Of a stretch of 44,657 bases of DNA, positions 9,294-17,507 are shown piece by piece. The DNA comes from Micromonospora parva (GTDB taxonomy: Bacteria > Actinomycetota > Actinomycetes > Mycobacteriales > Micromonosporaceae), in assembly GCF_000718515.1 (NCBI RefSeq), contig NZ_JNZS01000037.1, forward strand, positions 1 through 44,657. The letters run 5' to 3'. Position 1 is the stretch's first letter. Every line of letters begins with the position of its first letter. The position numbers and the translations under genes were made by a program. The notes beneath the pieces are model-generated. The model saw only the letters and a program-made list of their open reading frames with translations. It had not been told where the DNA came from and searched no databases.

Positions 9294-10064
9294 GTGCAGG
9301 AAGACAGCCCCGTCCAGAACGAGAACACCCCCGACACCAGCCAGACCGCGCAGCCGCGGCGCACCGGCCGACGGAACCGCCTCATCGTGCTCGGGGCCGC
9401 CGCCCTGGTAGCCCTCGGCCTCGGTGGGGTCGCCGTCGCCACCAGCGGCACCGACCACCCGGCACCCGCCGCCGTCTCCCTCGACACCCAGTCCCGGGCC
9501 GAGGCCGCGGGCCGGGCCGACCGCTCGGTACGCGAGTCGAGCGCGCCGGCCACCCCCTCGATCAGCCCGACGCCGAGCCCGTCCGCGGTCAGCGCCAGCC
9601 CGACCCCCACCAGGACGGCCGTCGCGAAGGCCAAGCCGAAGCCGAAGAAGACCACCAAGCCCGCGCCTGCCTGGGTCAACCCGATGCCGGGAGCAGCCGT
9701 CACCTCCTGCTACGGGCAGCGCTGGGGCACCCTGCACGCCGGTATCGACCTGGCGCTGCCCTCCGGTACGCCGATCCGCGCCGCCGCCGCGGGCACCGTG
9801 ACCCAGGCCGGCGACGCCTCCGACGGGTACGGCAACTCCGTCTTCGTCGACCACGGCAACGGCTACCTGACCCACTACGCCCACCAGAGCCGCATCGCGG
9901 TCACGGTCGGGCAGGCGGTCAAGGCCGGCCAGGTCATCGGCTACGAGGGCGCCACCGGCGACGCCACCGGCCCGCACCTGCACTTCGAGGTGCACCAGGG
10001 CATGTGGAACCAGATCGATCCGGCCCCGTTCATGCGGGCGCGCGGCGTCGACCTGGGCTGCTGA
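9294..10064 (+). CDS. Second M23 family metallopeptidase with Thr/Pro-rich stalk
   Basis: A 256-residue paralogue of the preceding peptidase. The GTG at 9294 has GAAGG about 7 bases upstream. A cytoplasmic head precedes one membrane segment (LIVLGAAALVALGLGGVAV). A long Ser/Pro/Thr and then Lys/Pro-rich stalk spans roughly residues 45-125. The M23 domain follows, with CYGQRWGTLHAGIDLALPSG and GPHLHFEVHQG providing the zinc-binding residues. The stalk suggests that the catalytic domain is held away from the membrane within the wall. The two genes are separated by a terminator, so they are probably separate transcription units. Confidence 0.92.
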   Translation: MQEDSPVQNENTPDTSQTAQPRRTGRRNRLIVLGAAALVALGLGGVAVATSGTDHPAPAAVSLDTQSRAEAAGRADRSVRESSAPATPSISPTPSPSAVSASPTPTRTAVAKAKPKPKKTTKPAPAWVNPMPGAAVTSCYGQRWGTLHAGIDLALPSGTPIRAAAAGTVTQAGDASDGYGNSVFVDHGNGYLTHYAHQSRIAVTVGQAVKAGQVIGYEGATGDATGPHLHFEVHQGMWNQIDPAPFMRARGVDLGC

Positions 10065-10087
10065 CGCCTGCACGTCTCCGGAACAAC

Positions 10088-10137
10088 ATCAGGGAAAGAG
10101 TGGCCTCAGACAGCGCTGAGACCACTCTTTCCCTGAT
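10088..10137. terminator. Near-perfect bidirectional terminator (M23 / pcrA)
   Basis: A 16-bp perfect stem (atcagggaaagagtgg at 10088-10103 and its complement at 10122-10137) continues inward with ctcag/ctgag after single-base offsets. Both arms contain A- or T-rich steps, so either direction yields a stem ending in a pyrimidine-rich strand. It lies between convergent genes ending at 10064 and 10163. Confidence 0.85.
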
Positions 10138-10162
10138 CTGGTGCGATCTCCGGCGTGCCGGG

Positions 10163-12568
10163 TCAGAGCTTGTCGACCGGGGCGTGCCGAAGCACCAGCC
10201 ACATGGTCTGGTCGCCGAAGTCGATCTGCGCGCGGGCACCCGGGCCGTGGCCCTCGACGGCGAGCACCCGGCCCAGCCCGTACCGCTGGTGATTGACCCG
10301 GTCGCCCGCTGACACCTTCGGCCCCTGCGGCAGCTCGCTGGCCGTGGTCAGCCGGCTGGCGTCCACGCCGAGCCGCTGGGCCAGCTGCGCCGCCTTCGGC
10401 GTGCCACCGGTGAAGGTGCCACGGCCGCCGGGCGCGCGGTCCGCACGGCCGCCGACGCCGCCGCCCCCGCCGGCCCACGAGGTGTACGACCCCTCGGTGC
10501 GCTCCCAGTGCACCAACTCGGTCGGCAACTCCTCCAGGAAGCGCGACGGCGGGTTGTAGGACGGCTGCCCCCAGGCCGAGCGGGTCACCGCCCGGGAGAG
10601 GTAGAGCCGCTGCCGAGCGCGGGTGATGCCGACGTACGCCAGCCGGCGCTCCTCCTCCAGCTCGCGGGTGTCGCCGAGCGAGCGCAGGTGCGGGAAGACG
10701 CCGTCCTCCAACCCGGTCAGGAAGACCACCGGGAACTCGAGCCCCTTGGCGGTGTGCAACGTCATCAGGGTGACCACGCCCTGGTGGTCGGGGTCGTCGG
10801 AGGGGATCTGGTCGGCGTCGGCGACCAGCGCCACCTGCTCCAGGAAGCCGGCCAGGGTGGCCCGCTCCCCGTCGGCGCCGAGCGCCTCGATCCGCTCGGT
10901 GTACTCGCGGGCGACGCTGACCAGTTCCTGGAGGTTGTCCACCCGACCGGCGTCCTGCGGGTCCAGGCTCTCCTCCAGCTCGGTGAGGTAACCGGAGCGG
11001 GTCAGCAGCGCCTCCAGCACCTCCTCGGGGGTGCCGGTCTCGGCCAGCTCACGGGCGCCGTCGAGCAGCGCCACGAAGTCGGCGATGCCGTTCGCCGCCC
11101 GGCTGGAGATGCCCGGCGCCTCCCGGGCCCGGCGCAGGGCCGCGCCGAAGGAGATCCGATCACGGCTGGAGAGCGCCTCGACACACGCCTCGGCCCGGTC
11201 GCCGATCCCCCGGCGCGGGGTGTTGAGCACCCGCCGCAGGCTCACCGTGTCGTCGTCGTTGACCACCGAACGCAGGTACGCCAGGGCGTCGCGGACCTCC
11301 TTGCGCTCGTAGAAGCGCACCCCGCCGACCACCTTGTAGGGCAGGCCGACGCGGATGAACACCTCCTCGAAGACGCGGGACTGGGCGTTGGTGCGGTAGA
11401 AGACCGCCACGTCGCCGGGGCGGGTCTCGTCGGCGTCGACCAACCGGTCGATCTCGCGGGCCACCCAGTCGGCCTCGGCGTGCTCGGTGTCGGCCACGTA
11501 CCCGACGATCTGCTCGCCGGCGCCGGCCTCGCTCCACAGCCGTTTGGGTTTGCGGGAGGTGTTGCGGTCGATCACCGCGTTGGCCGCGTTGAGAATCGTC
11601 TGGGTGGAGCGGTAGTTCTGCTCCAGCAGGATCGTCCGGGCGTCGGTGAAGTCCCGTTCGAACTCCAGGATGTTGCGGATCGTCGCACCCCGGAACGCGT
11701 AGATCGACTGGTCGGCGTCGCCGACCACGCACAGCTCGGCGGGCGCCAACCCGTCGGTGCCGGAGACCAGCTCCTTGATCAGGACGTACTGGGCGTGGTT
11801 GGTGTCCTGGTACTCGTCCACCAGCACGTGCCGGAACCGCCGCCGGTAGCTCTCCGCGACGTGCGGGTGGGACTGGAGCAGGTGCACCGTGGTCATGATC
11901 AGGTCGTCGAAGTCCAGGGCGTGCGCCTCACGCAACCGGCGCTGGTAGAGCGTGTACGCCTCGGCCAGTGCCCGCTCGTTGGGGCCGGTGGCCCGCGCCG
12001 CGAACTGCTCCGGGTCGACCAGCTCGTTCTTGAGGTTGGAGACCTGGGCGGCGAGCCCTCGCGCCGGGTAGCGCTTCGGGTCGAGATCCAGCTCGCGGGT
12101 CACCAACTGCATCAGCCGGCGGGAGTCGTCCGCGTCGTAGATCGAGAACGTCGACTTGAGGCCGGCGTGCTCGTGCTCGGCGCGCAGGATCCGCACGCAG
12201 GCCGAGTGGAACGTCGACACCCACATCAGGCGGGCCCGGGGGCCCACCAGCGCGGCGACGCGCTCCTTCATCTCGCCGGCGGCCTTGTTGGTGAAGGTGA
12301 TCGCGATGATCTCACCGGGGTGCACGTCCCGAGCGGCGAGCAGGTAGGCGATCCGGTGCGTGAGCACCCGGGTCTTGCCGGACCCGGCGCCGGCCACGAT
12401 CAGCAGCGGCGAGCCGGCATGACTGACGGCGTCGCGCTGCGGCCCGTTCAGCCCGTCGAGGAGCTGCTGCGGATCGAGACGCGCGGCGGCCGCCCCGGGT
12501 CGGTGCGGGCGGGCCGGCGCGGACTCCGGCGCAGGCGGGGACGCGGGGATGTCGAAGAGAGGATGCAT
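10163..12568 (-). CDS. pcrA: UvrD/PcrA-type ATP-dependent DNA helicase
   Basis: A superfamily 1A 3'-5' helicase acting in nucleotide excision repair and in clearing replication or transcription conflicts. The 801 residues hold all motifs in order: motif I GAGSGKT near residue 60, motif Ia TFTNKAA, motif II DEYQDTN, motif III GDADQSIYAFRGA, motif IV QNYRSTQ, motif V TLHTAKGLEFPVVF and motif VI AYVGITRAR. The C-terminal tail (VSAGDRVNHQRYGLGRVLAVEG) is the RNA-polymerase-binding Tudor-like domain of PcrA/UvrD1. The first 30 residues are a Pro/Ala-rich extension. Location next to chorismate mutase and the M23 gene matches uvrD1 of M. tuberculosis (Rv0949). Confidence 0.97.
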   Translation of the reverse strand: MHPLFDIPASPPAPESAPARPHRPGAAAARLDPQQLLDGLNGPQRDAVSHAGSPLLIVAGAGSGKTRVLTHRIAYLLAARDVHPGEIIAITFTNKAAGEMKERVAALVGPRARLMWVSTFHSACVRILRAEHEHAGLKSTFSIYDADDSRRLMQLVTRELDLDPKRYPARGLAAQVSNLKNELVDPEQFAARATGPNERALAEAYTLYQRRLREAHALDFDDLIMTTVHLLQSHPHVAESYRRRFRHVLVDEYQDTNHAQYVLIKELVSGTDGLAPAELCVVGDADQSIYAFRGATIRNILEFERDFTDARTILLEQNYRSTQTILNAANAVIDRNTSRKPKRLWSEAGAGEQIVGYVADTEHAEADWVAREIDRLVDADETRPGDVAVFYRTNAQSRVFEEVFIRVGLPYKVVGGVRFYERKEVRDALAYLRSVVNDDDTVSLRRVLNTPRRGIGDRAEACVEALSSRDRISFGAALRRAREAPGISSRAANGIADFVALLDGARELAETGTPEEVLEALLTRSGYLTELEESLDPQDAGRVDNLQELVSVAREYTERIEALGADGERATLAGFLEQVALVADADQIPSDDPDHQGVVTLMTLHTAKGLEFPVVFLTGLEDGVFPHLRSLGDTRELEEERRLAYVGITRARQRLYLSRAVTRSAWGQPSYNPPSRFLEELPTELVHWERTEGSYTSWAGGGGGVGGRADRAPGGRGTFTGGTPKAAQLAQRLGVDASRLTTASELPQGPKVSAGDRVNHQRYGLGRVLAVEGHGPGARAQIDFGDQTMWLVLRHAPVDKL

Positions 12569-12691
12569 CGCCCGACAAGTCTATGCCGCCGGCCCGACAC
12601 TGTGCCTTCGGCGCTCAGCGGCTCGTGCCCGACACCGCGCACCACCACCGGGTGCGCCCACCGTCGGGAAAGCTGCCCTTCTCGACCCGGA

Positions 12692-12725
12692 TTGCTTGCG
12701 CACCGGGCAACGACGTGGGCATACT
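12692..12725 (+). promoter_or_regulatory. Candidate promoter of the chorismate mutase leader
   Basis: A -35-like TTGCGC (12696-12701) and a -10-like CATACT (12720-12725; actinobacterial TAnnnT with one mismatch) are spaced 18 bases apart. The base 8 positions past the -10 box is the G of the leader GTG at 12733, so the transcript would start at or next to the start codon. This fits the lack of a Shine-Dalgarno sequence before it. This is inference from spacing only. Confidence 0.4.
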
Positions 12726-12732
12726 CGACGGC

Positions 12733-12798
12733 GTGATCGCTGCGCGCTACTACTTTTACTATGGCACCGGGAGTCCGGCTGTCGTAGGTCGCGCCTGA
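12733..12798 (+). CDS. Leader peptide with Tyr-Tyr-Phe-Tyr-Tyr run
   Basis: A 21-codon reading frame from GTG 12733 to TGA 12796-12798 whose codons 6-10 (12748-12762) are TAC TAC TTT TAC TAT. Five aromatic codons in a row, including the rare-in-GC-genomes TTT and TAT, directly upstream of the gene for the first enzyme of the Phe/Tyr branch, is the classic form of an attenuator leader peptide. Ribosome stalling there when charged tRNA-Tyr or tRNA-Phe is scarce would leave 12767-12778 free to pair with 12821-12832 and so block the terminator at 12815-12847. No Shine-Dalgarno is present; the mRNA may be leaderless. Confidence 0.75.
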   Translation: MIAARYYFYYGTGSPAVVGRA

Positions 12799-12832
12799 TC
12801 GATTCAGACCTGTTAAAGCCCCGGGCTCCTGG
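12767..12832 (+). promoter_or_regulatory. Antiterminator pairing of the attenuator
   Basis: Positions 12767-12778 (ccgggagtccgg) can form a continuous 12-bp helix, with two G.U pairs, with 12821-12832 (ccgggctcctgg). The latter overlaps the 5' arm and inner stem of the terminator, so the two structures exclude each other. The sequence ggagtccgg occurs in both 12770-12778 and the terminator 3' arm (12831-12839), showing direct competition for the same partner. Confidence 0.7.
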
Positions 12833-12847
12833 AGTCCGGGGCTTTTT
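12815..12847 (+). terminator. Attenuator terminator upstream of chorismate mutase
   Basis: The stem aaagccccgg (12815-12824) pairs with ccggggcttt (12836-12845). It is extended inward by GCTC/GAGT-type pairs to a tiny loop and is followed by Ts to 12847. It lies 48 bases before the chorismate mutase ATG and 17 bases after the leader stop codon, so it cannot serve an upstream gene and must regulate the downstream one. Confidence 0.85.
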
Positions 12848-12894
12848 CCGTCCCAGGTTCCGGGCACCGGGCACCACACTGCGAGAGGTACCCG

Positions 12895-13284
12895 ATGATG
12901 ACAGACGTGATGGAGCAGAGCGGCGGCCCGACCCGACCGGGGCAGCCCGCAGCGCAGGGCGCTGGGCCGGTGGCGGCCACACCGCCGACGGGTGGGCACA
13001 CCGAGCCGGCCGAGCAGCAGACCGGCACCGAGGAGCCGTCCGCCTCCGCGCGGATCGTGCAGATCAGGGAACGGATCGACGAGATCGACAACGCGTTGAT
13101 CACGCTCTGGCAGGAGCGGGCCGCGTTGTCCCAGGAGGTCGGGGCGACCCGGATGGCGTCCGGCGGGACCCGCCTGGTGCTCTCCCGGGAACGGGAGATC
13201 CTGGAGCGGTTCCGGGTCGCGCTCGGTGCCGACGGCACCCAGCTGGCTCTGCTGCTGCTCCGCGCCGGCCGCGGCCCGCTGTGA
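12895..13284 (+). CDS. Chorismate mutase (AroQ, MtCM-like)
   Basis: Rearranges chorismate to prephenate, the committed step to Phe and Tyr. The 129-residue protein has a low-complexity head of about 50 residues and then the all-helical AroQ domain. Visible active-site arginines are near 58-60 (IRERIDEID), 75 (LWQER), 86 (TRMASGG) and 98-100 (SRERE). The MASGGTRLV loop and the C-terminal LLLRAGRGPL match the short AroQ-delta enzymes such as M. tuberculosis Rv0948c, which are weak alone and activated by DAHP synthase. The ATG 12895 is preceded by GAGAGG. Regulation by attenuation is inferred from the leader at 12733-12847. Confidence 0.93.
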   Translation: MMTDVMEQSGGPTRPGQPAAQGAGPVAATPPTGGHTEPAEQQTGTEEPSASARIVQIRERIDEIDNALITLWQERAALSQEVGATRMASGGTRLVLSREREILERFRVALGADGTQLALLLLRAGRGPL

Positions 13285-13360
13285 GCCGCACCGGCCGGCG
13301 GTCGGGTCAGCCGACGCACTGACGGCCGCGTGCAGCACTCGTCCAGGGGTCACTGACAGA

Positions 13361-13405
13361 CGAAACCGCCTGCCGTCGTCGCGGTGACGGCGGCAGGCGG
13401 TTTCG
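13361..13405. terminator. Long bidirectional hairpin (chorismate mutase / dppF)
   Basis: A 20-bp stem with one G.U pair (13361-13380 with 13386-13405) and a 5-base loop. It lies between convergent genes ending at 13284 (+) and 13411 (-), almost touching the dppF stop codon. The arms begin with cgaaaccgcctgccg. Confidence 0.85.
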
Positions 13406-13410
13406 GTGAC

Positions 13411-14424
13411 TCACACCTCGTGGGTGGCGACGATCTCGCGCTTCTCGGCGAAGTGGCAGGCGCTCGGGTGGTCCGAGCCCGACCGGGTCTCCAGCAGCGG
13501 GACCTGCTCGGCGCAGACGTCCTGCGCCTTCCAGCAGCGGGTCCGGAACCGGCAGCCCGAGGGCGGGCTGATCGGCGACGGCACGTCACCCGTGAGCCGG
13601 ATGATCGTCTTGTTGTGCCGCTGCGTCGGGTCCGGCACCGGCACCGCGGAGAGCAGAGCCTGGGTGTACGGGTGGGTCGGCCGCTCGTAGATCTCGTCCT
13701 CGGTGCCGATCTCCACGATCTTGCCGAGGTACATCACCGCGACCCGGTCCGAGAGGTGGCGGACCACCGACAGGTCGTGCGCGATGAAGACGTACGACAG
13801 CCCGAACTCGCCCTGCAGCTGCTCCAGCAGGTTCATGACCTGGGCCTGGATGGAGACGTCGAGCGCCGACACCGGCTCGTCGCAGACGATGATCTCGGGC
13901 CGCAGCGCGAGCGCACGGGCGATGCCGATGCGCTGACGCTGACCGCCGGAGAACTGGTGCGGGTACCGGTTGATGTGCTCGGGGTTGAGCCCGACCAGGT
14001 CGAGCAGCTCCCTGACCTTGGCCCGGCGGCTGCCCTTCGGCGCCACCTCCGGGTGGATCTCGAACGGCTCACCGAGCAGGTCACCGACGGTCATCCGCGG
14101 GTTCAGCGAGGTGTACGGGTCCTGCATGACCAGCTGGATCTGCCGGCGCAGGCGCCGCAGCGCACCACCGGAGAGCTTGGAGATGTCCTGACCCTTGTAG
14201 AGGACGCTGCCTTCGGTCGGCTTCTCCAGGTTCATCAGCACCCGGGCGAGCGTCGACTTGCCGCAGCCGGACTCGCCGACCACGCCGAGCGTCTCGCCGG
14301 CGCGCAGATCGAAGGAGACCCCGTCGACCGCCTTGACCTGACCGACGGTCTTCTTGAACACCACACCCTGCGTCACGGGGTAGTGCTTGACCAGGTCACG
14401 GACCTCGAGGATGTTCTCAGACAC
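13411..14424 (-). CDS. dppF: Peptide ABC transporter ATP-binding protein (DppF/OppF)
   Basis: One of the two ATPases of a dipeptide/oligopeptide importer. Over 337 residues it shows Walker [10 protein letters not shown] (about 55), Q-loop [14 protein letters not shown], signature [15 protein letters not shown], Walker [13 protein letters not shown] and switch His in FIAHDLSVV. The C-terminal oligopeptide domain carries the Cys-rich segment [14 protein letters not shown], which in this family can hold an Fe-S cluster. It is the last gene of the operon and its start overlaps the dppD stop by 8 bp. The substrate cannot be told from sequence. Confidence 0.95.
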   Translation of the reverse strand: MSENILEVRDLVKHYPVTQGVVFKKTVGQVKAVDGVSFDLRAGETLGVVGESGCGKSTLARVLMNLEKPTEGSVLYKGQDISKLSGGALRRLRRQIQLVMQDPYTSLNPRMTVGDLLGEPFEIHPEVAPKGSRRAKVRELLDLVGLNPEHINRYPHQFSGGQRQRIGIARALALRPEIIVCDEPVSALDVSIQAQVMNLLEQLQGEFGLSYVFIAHDLSVVRHLSDRVAVMYLGKIVEIGTEDEIYERPTHPYTQALLSAVPVPDPTQRHNKTIIRLTGDVPSPISPPSGCRFRTRCWKAQDVCAEQVPLLETRSGSDHPSACHFAEKREIVATHEV

Positions 14425-15460
14425 GGTTCACCAGCTCCTCGGCGAAGTGGCAGGCGCTGGCCCGGGCATTGCCCACCTGCAGCAGCGGCGGGACCTTTTC
14501 CCGACACACCGGCTGAGCCATGGGGCAGCGCGGGTTGAACGGGCAGCCCGGCGGGATGTTCATCAGGTTCGGCGGGAGGCCCTTGATCGTCCGGAGCTGC
14601 TGCCCCTTCTCGTCCATCCGCGGGATCGAGTCGATCAGACCCATCGTGTACGGGTGCGCCGGCTTGGCGTACAGGTCGTACACGTCCGCTTCCTCGACGA
14701 TCCGGCCCGCGTACATGACCGCGATCCGGTCCGCGACGTCGGCGACCACGCCGAGGTCGTGGGTGATCAGGATCATGCCCATCTGCCGCTCACGCTGGAG
14801 CTCGGCCAGCAGGTCCATGATCTGGGCCTGCACGGTCACGTCGAGAGCGGTGGTCGGCTCGTCCGCGATCAGCACCTCCGGGTCGAGCGCCAGCGACATC
14901 GCGATCATCGCGCGCTGCCGCATACCGCCGGAGAACTGGTGCGGGTAGTTGTTGAACCGACCCTTGGCGTTCGGGATCTTGACCTGGTCGAGCATGTCGA
15001 TCGCGCGCTTCTTGGCCTCCGCGCGACCCATGCCCCGCCGGACCCGGAACTGCTCGGCGATCTGGAACCCGACGGTGAAGACGGGGTTCAGCGCGGAGAG
15101 CGCGTCCTGGAAGATCATCGCGATGCCCTCGCCGCGGATGCGGCGGCGCTCCTCGTCGGACATGCGCAGCATGTCCTTGCCGTGGAAGCGGACCTGCCCA
15201 CCGGTCACGAAGCCCGGCGGCGTGTCGAGGATGCCCATGATGGTCTGCGCCGTGACGCTCTTACCGGAGCCGGACTCGCCGAGCACGGCGAGGGTCTCCC
15301 CCGCGTCGACGTGGTACGTGACCCCGTTGATGACCTTTGCGACGCCGTCCCGGGTACGGAACTCCACCCGCAGGTCGTCGACCTCGAGCAGCCGGCCGGA
15401 GGGACGCCCGGAGCCGCCGGATCCCGGCGCTGACTGCTCGGACACGAGAATGTCGGACAA
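14417..15460 (-). CDS. dppD: Peptide ABC transporter ATP-binding protein (DppD/OppD)
   Basis: The partner ATPase, 347 residues, with Walker A GESGSGKSVT, Q-loop MIFQDALSALNP, signature FSGGMRQRAMIAMSL, Walker B VLIADEPTTALD and ITHDLGVV. The C-terminal segment CPFNPRCPMAQPVC has the cysteines of the OppD/DppD family. The first 20 residues are a Gly/Ser-rich extension. It lies between dppC (12 bp upstream) and dppF (overlapping). Confidence 0.95.
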   Translation of the reverse strand: MSDILVSEQSAPGSGGSGRPSGRLLEVDDLRVEFRTRDGVAKVINGVTYHVDAGETLAVLGESGSGKSVTAQTIMGILDTPPGFVTGGQVRFHGKDMLRMSDEERRRIRGEGIAMIFQDALSALNPVFTVGFQIAEQFRVRRGMGRAEAKKRAIDMLDQVKIPNAKGRFNNYPHQFSGGMRQRAMIAMSLALDPEVLIADEPTTALDVTVQAQIMDLLAELQRERQMGMILITHDLGVVADVADRIAVMYAGRIVEEADVYDLYAKPAHPYTMGLIDSIPRMDEKGQQLRTIKGLPPNLMNIPPGCPFNPRCPMAQPVCREKVPPLLQVGNARASACHFAEELVNRV

Positions 15461-15471
15461 CTGGATCTCCC

Positions 15472-16440
15472 CTAGCGGAGTTTCGGATCGAGGGCCTCGC
15501 GGACCGACTCACCGAGCATCACGAAGCTCAGCACTGCGGTGACGAGGAACGCGGCGGGGAAGAACACCAGCCCCGGCGCGACCCGGACGAACTGCTGCCC
15601 ATCACTGATCATGATGCCCCAGGACACCACCGGCGACTTCAGACCGACGCCCAGGAACGACAGCGTGGCCTCGGCGCCGATGAACGAGCCGACCATGATC
15701 GTGCCGTAGACCAGCAGCGGGGCCAGGCAGTTCGGCAGCAGGTGCTTGAGGATGATCCGGCCGGTGCCGGCACCCAGTGCGCGGGCCGCCACGATGTAGT
15801 CGGCCTCCTTGGTGGCGAGCACCGAGGAGCGCATCAGCCGCATCACGACCGGCCAGCTCAGCACGATCAGCGACGCGATCACCAGGCCCATGATCTGGGC
15901 CTTGCTGTTGCCGGAGCCCGACCCGTTGAACGTGGTCAGGATGACGATCGCGCCGAGCACGAAGGGCAGACCGAAGAAGACGTCGGCGATCCGGCTCAGC
16001 AGCGCGTCCACCCAACCACCGCGGTAGCCGGAGATGATGCCCATCGTTCCGCCGATGAGCAGGGTGCCCAGCACGGAGAGCACGGCGACCACGACGGAAG
16101 CCCGTGCGCCGTAGATGACCCGGGCGTAGACGTCACGGCCCTGCACGTCGTAGCCGAACCAGCCATTGGCGGACGGCTTGTCGAGGCTGCGGGACAGCGA
16201 ACCGTTGACCGCGTCGCCCGGGGCGAAGAGCGCCGGGAAGGCCGCCATCAGCAGGAAGATCAGGATCAGCGTGGCCGAGATCCAGAACAGCGGCTTGCGC
16301 CGCAGGTCACGCCAGGCGTCGGCGAGCAGGCCGCGCGGCTTCTCGTTGCTCTGCGGCTGACCCGCGGTGGCGGGGGCGGCGGAGTCGGTCGGGTGTGCGC
16401 CAGGGGTGCTGACGATCGATGCGGTACTCGGGTCACTCAT
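15472..16440 (-). CDS. dppC: Peptide ABC transporter permease (DppC)
   Basis: An inner-membrane permease of about 322 residues. I chose the ATG at 16440 (MSDPSTASIVST) because it sits inside the dppB stop region (ATGAGTGA), giving the 8-bp overlap typical of coupled permeases. The N-terminal cytoplasmic tail of about 45 residues precedes the first membrane helix (LFWISATLILIFLLMAAFPA), then five more. The EAA loop appears as AARALGAGTGRIILKHLLPN. The family name follows from this loop and operon place. Confidence 0.94.
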   Translation of the reverse strand: MSDPSTASIVSTPGAHPTDSAAPATAGQPQSNEKPRGLLADAWRDLRRKPLFWISATLILIFLLMAAFPALFAPGDAVNGSLSRSLDKPSANGWFGYDVQGRDVYARVIYGARASVVVAVLSVLGTLLIGGTMGIISGYRGGWVDALLSRIADVFFGLPFVLGAIVILTTFNGSGSGNSKAQIMGLVIASLIVLSWPVVMRLMRSSVLATKEADYIVAARALGAGTGRIILKHLLPNCLAPLLVYGTIMVGSFIGAEATLSFLGVGLKSPVVSWGIMISDGQQFVRVAPGLVFFPAAFLVTAVLSFVMLGESVREALDPKLR

Positions 16441-17359
16441 AACGGATCCTCGGGTCCAGGGCGGCGTAGAGCAGGTCAACCAGCAGGTTCATCACGAGAT
16501 AGACCAGCACCAGGACGACCACGATTCCTACCACCGTGGCGCTTTCCTTGGTGATGATCGCCCGGAAGACCTGGCGGCCGATTCCGTTGATGCCGAAGAT
16601 TCCCTCGGTGACGATCGCGCCACCCATCAGGGCACCGAGGTCGGTGCCGAGCAGGGTCACCACCGGGATGAGCGAGTTGCGCAGCAGGTGCACGCCCACC
16701 ACTCGGCGCATCGGAAGGCCCTTGGCGATCGCGGTACGCACGTAGTCCGCGCGACGGTTCTCCGCGATGCTCGTTCGAGCCACCCGGGCGATGTACGCCA
16801 CCGACGCGCTACCGAGCACGAAGCCCGGCACGATCAGCTCGGACCACCGCATCTCCGAGGAGACGGTCGGCTTGATGATGCCCCACTGCACACCCAGCAG
16901 CCACTGCAGCACGAAGCCGACCACGAAGACCGGCAGCGCGATCAGGAAGAGGGTGGAGACCAGGACCAGGTTGTCCAGGAAGCCGTTACGCCGCAGGCCG
17001 CTCAGCACGCCGGCACCGAGGCCGATGATCGCCTCGATGGCGAGCGCCACGAGCGCCAGCTTCAGCGTGTTCGGGTACGAGGTCATGATGATGTCGCTGA
17101 TCTCGCGCTGCGAGAAGGTCTGACCGAAATCGCCCTGGAGCAGGTTCTTCATGTAGCTGCCGTACTGCACGAAGACGTTCTGGTCGAGGTGGTACTTCTC
17201 GGTCATGAAGGCGATGTACTGGTCCGGGCAGCGGCGCTCACCGCACTTGCCGGCGAACGGGTCACCGGGGACGGCCCAGACGAGCCAGTAGATCAGGAAC
17301 GTCGTACCGATGAAGACCGGCACGAGTTGGAGCAGCCGTCTCAACAGATAACGGCCCAT
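16433..17359 (-). CDS. dppB: Peptide ABC transporter permease (DppB)
   Basis: The first permease, about 308 residues. The ATG at 17359 (MGRYLLRRLLQLVPVFIG) has GGAGG about 8 bases upstream on its strand, so the longer open frame is rejected. Six membrane helices are expected, the first being LLQLVPVFIGTTFLIYWLVW. The EAA loop is seen as TAIAKGLPMRRVVGVHLLRN. A Cys pair (CGERRC) in the first external loop is unusual and could form a disulfide. A strong hairpin separates it from dppA. Confidence 0.95.
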   Translation of the reverse strand: MGRYLLRRLLQLVPVFIGTTFLIYWLVWAVPGDPFAGKCGERRCPDQYIAFMTEKYHLDQNVFVQYGSYMKNLLQGDFGQTFSQREISDIIMTSYPNTLKLALVALAIEAIIGLGAGVLSGLRRNGFLDNLVLVSTLFLIALPVFVVGFVLQWLLGVQWGIIKPTVSSEMRWSELIVPGFVLGSASVAYIARVARTSIAENRRADYVRTAIAKGLPMRRVVGVHLLRNSLIPVVTLLGTDLGALMGGAIVTEGIFGINGIGRQVFRAIITKESATVVGIVVVLVLVYLVMNLLVDLLYAALDPRIRYE

Positions 17360-17451
17360 GGGGTGGTCCTCCAGACAGGGGGCGCGTCGGACGGCCGACA
17401 CGGTGGTGACAACGTGCGAGTGGAGCGTTGTAACACCCACTCGCGGAACGG

Positions 17452-17493
17452 CCCCGGGTCGGGCTCACCGGATGTGGCGAGCCCGACCCGGGG
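17452..17493 (-). other. Intra-operon hairpin between dppA and dppB
   Basis: A perfect 15-bp stem (17452-17466 with 17479-17493; core gtcgggctc/gagcccgac) with a 12-base loop directly after the dppA stop codon. On the transcribed strand there is no U-tract after it. It is therefore better explained as an mRNA 3' stabiliser or leaky terminator that raises binding-protein level over permease level, as known for other ABC operons. Confidence 0.6.
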
Positions 17494-17507
17494 TCAGACC
17501 GTTCGGA

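Larger units (their letters stand above)
12569..12894. other. Divergent region pcrA / chorismate mutase, holding an attenuator
   Basis: This 326-base stretch contains the pcrA promoter on the left. On the right is a complete leader region for chorismate mutase: candidate promoter, leader peptide, antiterminator segment and terminator, each listed separately. Confidence 0.7.

Noticed and set aside
10508..12736. A 742-codon open frame antisense to pcrA
   Set aside because: Shadow frame of a gene with all helicase motifs on the other strand; its composition is dominated by Val, Gly, Asp and Arg.
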